Shown here in pieces: positions 63,201 to 64,000 of a stretch of DNA of 64,000 nucleotides; the first letter of the stretch is position 1, and each line of letters opens with the position of its first letter. The notes under the pieces are model-generated. The model saw only the letters and a list, made by a program, of their open reading frames with translations, was not told the origin of the DNA and made no database searches. Location: assembly GCF_964340395.1 (NCBI RefSeq), contig NC_135557.1, positions 8,544,960 through 8,608,959 of the forward strand, written 5' to 3'. The translations under genes and the position numbers were made by a program. Origin of the DNA: Glandiceps talaboti (Eukaryota; Hemichordata; Enteropneusta; Spengelidae).

Positions 63201-64000
63201 CATACCTGTATACACATCATTACATTGATGTATGCTATAGACACTGTAGACATACCTGTATACACATCATTACATTGATGTATGGTATAGATACTATAGA
63301 CATACCTGTATACACTCATTAAATTGATGTGTGGTATAGATACTGTAGACATACCTGTATACACATCATTACATTGATGTATGCTATAGACACAGTAGAC
63401 ATACCTGTATACACATCATTACATTGATGTATGGTATAGATACTATAGACATACCTGTATACACTCATTAAATTGATGTGTGGTATAGATACTGTAGACA
63501 TACCTGTATACACATCATTACATTGATGTATGGTATAGATACTGTAGACATACCTGTATACACATCATTTCATTTGATGTATGGCATAGACACTGTAGAC
63601 ATACCTGTATACACATCATTACATTGATGTATGGTATAGATACTGTAGACATACCTATATACACATCATTACATTGATGTATGAATTAGATACTGTAGAC
63701 ATACCTGTATACACATCATTACATTGATATATGGTATAGATACCATAGACATACCTGTATACACTCATTAAATTGATGTGTGGTATAGATACTGTAGACA
63801 TACCTGTATACACATCATTACATTGATGTATGGTATAGATACTGTAGACATACCTGTATACACATCATTTCATTTGATGTATGGCATAGACACTGTAGAC
63901 ATACCTGTATACACATCATTACATTGATGTATGGTATAGATACTGTAGACATACCTATATACACATCATTACATTGATGTATGAATTAGATACTGTAGAC
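57223..64000. repeat. 50-bp minisatellite/satellite with higher-order structure, continues past the edge
   Basis: The unit contains tagacatacctgtatacaca and tcattacattgatgtatggt. Starts are 50 bp apart (58,081 and 58,131). About 125 units are visible, with point variants in recurring blocks. The ~190-bp non-satellite module (see 56,939) interrupts it three times, spaced 1,231 and 2,063 bp. Positions 60,805-61,729 and 62,868-63,780 are near-identical. Open frames within it are repeat artefacts. Confidence 0.95.
61730..62085. mobile_element. Small foldback/MITE-like insertion in the satellite
   Basis: About 355 bp of non-satellite sequence with inverted arms. About 61,750-61,859 (aggcacctgtttcccgg... 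to ggaaggagtaaaa) is the reverse complement, at roughly 75-80% identity, of about 61,950-62,061. The ~90-bp loop has no coding capacity. It is absent from the neighbouring satellite copies. Confidence 0.7.

Noticed and set aside
61110-63513. Repeated 63-64-codon open frames
   Set aside because: Satellite translations; four copies exist because of the higher-order duplication.

Overview
The window is nuclear DNA of an invertebrate animal. Coding sequence is split into short exons with good GT/AG borders, most intergenic and intronic DNA is AT-rich micro- or minisatellite, and the mobile elements are metazoan types (BEL/Pao, an env-bearing Ty3/gypsy relative, a LINE remnant, foldback elements, and a minisatellite/microsatellite element like the pearl/HINE elements of marine invertebrates). 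The protein families in the one large gene (GT4-conflict, TRADD-N) point to a marine invertebrate such as a lophotrochozoan, cnidarian-grade animal or invertebrate deuterostome. I cannot name the species. I see no rRNA, tRNA, CRISPR array or bacterial-type operon.

Layout. 1-4.3 kb: a giant TATAC/TATAG palindrome, a 20-bp minisatellite, a weak candidate exon, and a ~0.95-kb duplicated block with 56-bp repeats. 4.3-6.8 kb: mostly non-coding. 6.8-10.7 kb: a foldback element whose right arm is split by a 1.4-kb element carrying six 114-bp repeats and an (AC)n/(ACAG)n tract. 11.5-18.1 kb: an errantivirus-like Ty3/gypsy remnant (minus strand) with two LTRs and a 4-bp target-site duplication; it keeps broken env but has lost nearly all of gag-pol. 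18.1-23.8 kb: non-coding with minisatellites and a 560-bp foldback. 23,759-31,955: a nearly complete BEL/Pao retrotransposon (minus strand) inserted into a 52-bp minisatellite, with identical-length LTRs, a 5-bp duplication, and two lesions near the end of its polyprotein. 32.7-34.1 kb: nothing recognised.

The main gene runs on the plus strand from about 34.1 kb to at least 56.1 kb. Its reconstructed exon chain encodes an acidic N-terminal piece, a GT4-like glycosyltransferase domain of the kind called GT4-conflict (GT-B fold with altered active-site residues), a low-complexity linker of phase-1 exons, a short very basic segment, a TRADD-N-like domain, and a ~765-residue coiled coil. A segment running from the tail of the GT4 exon through four linker exons into an intronic 55-bp minisatellite is present three times in tandem (starts 39,207, 42,401, 46,914). 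All linker exons start and end in phase 1, so each copy can be spliced in without breaking the frame. GT4-conflict and TRADD-N belong to a group of proteins proposed by comparative genomics to act in animal immunity or programmed cell death. The gene ends at a phase-1 donor or at a stop 71 bp further on.

From 56.9 kb to the right edge there is a (GA)n tract and then at least 6.8 kb of a 50-bp minisatellite with higher-order structure, interrupted by a small foldback element. It continues past the window end.
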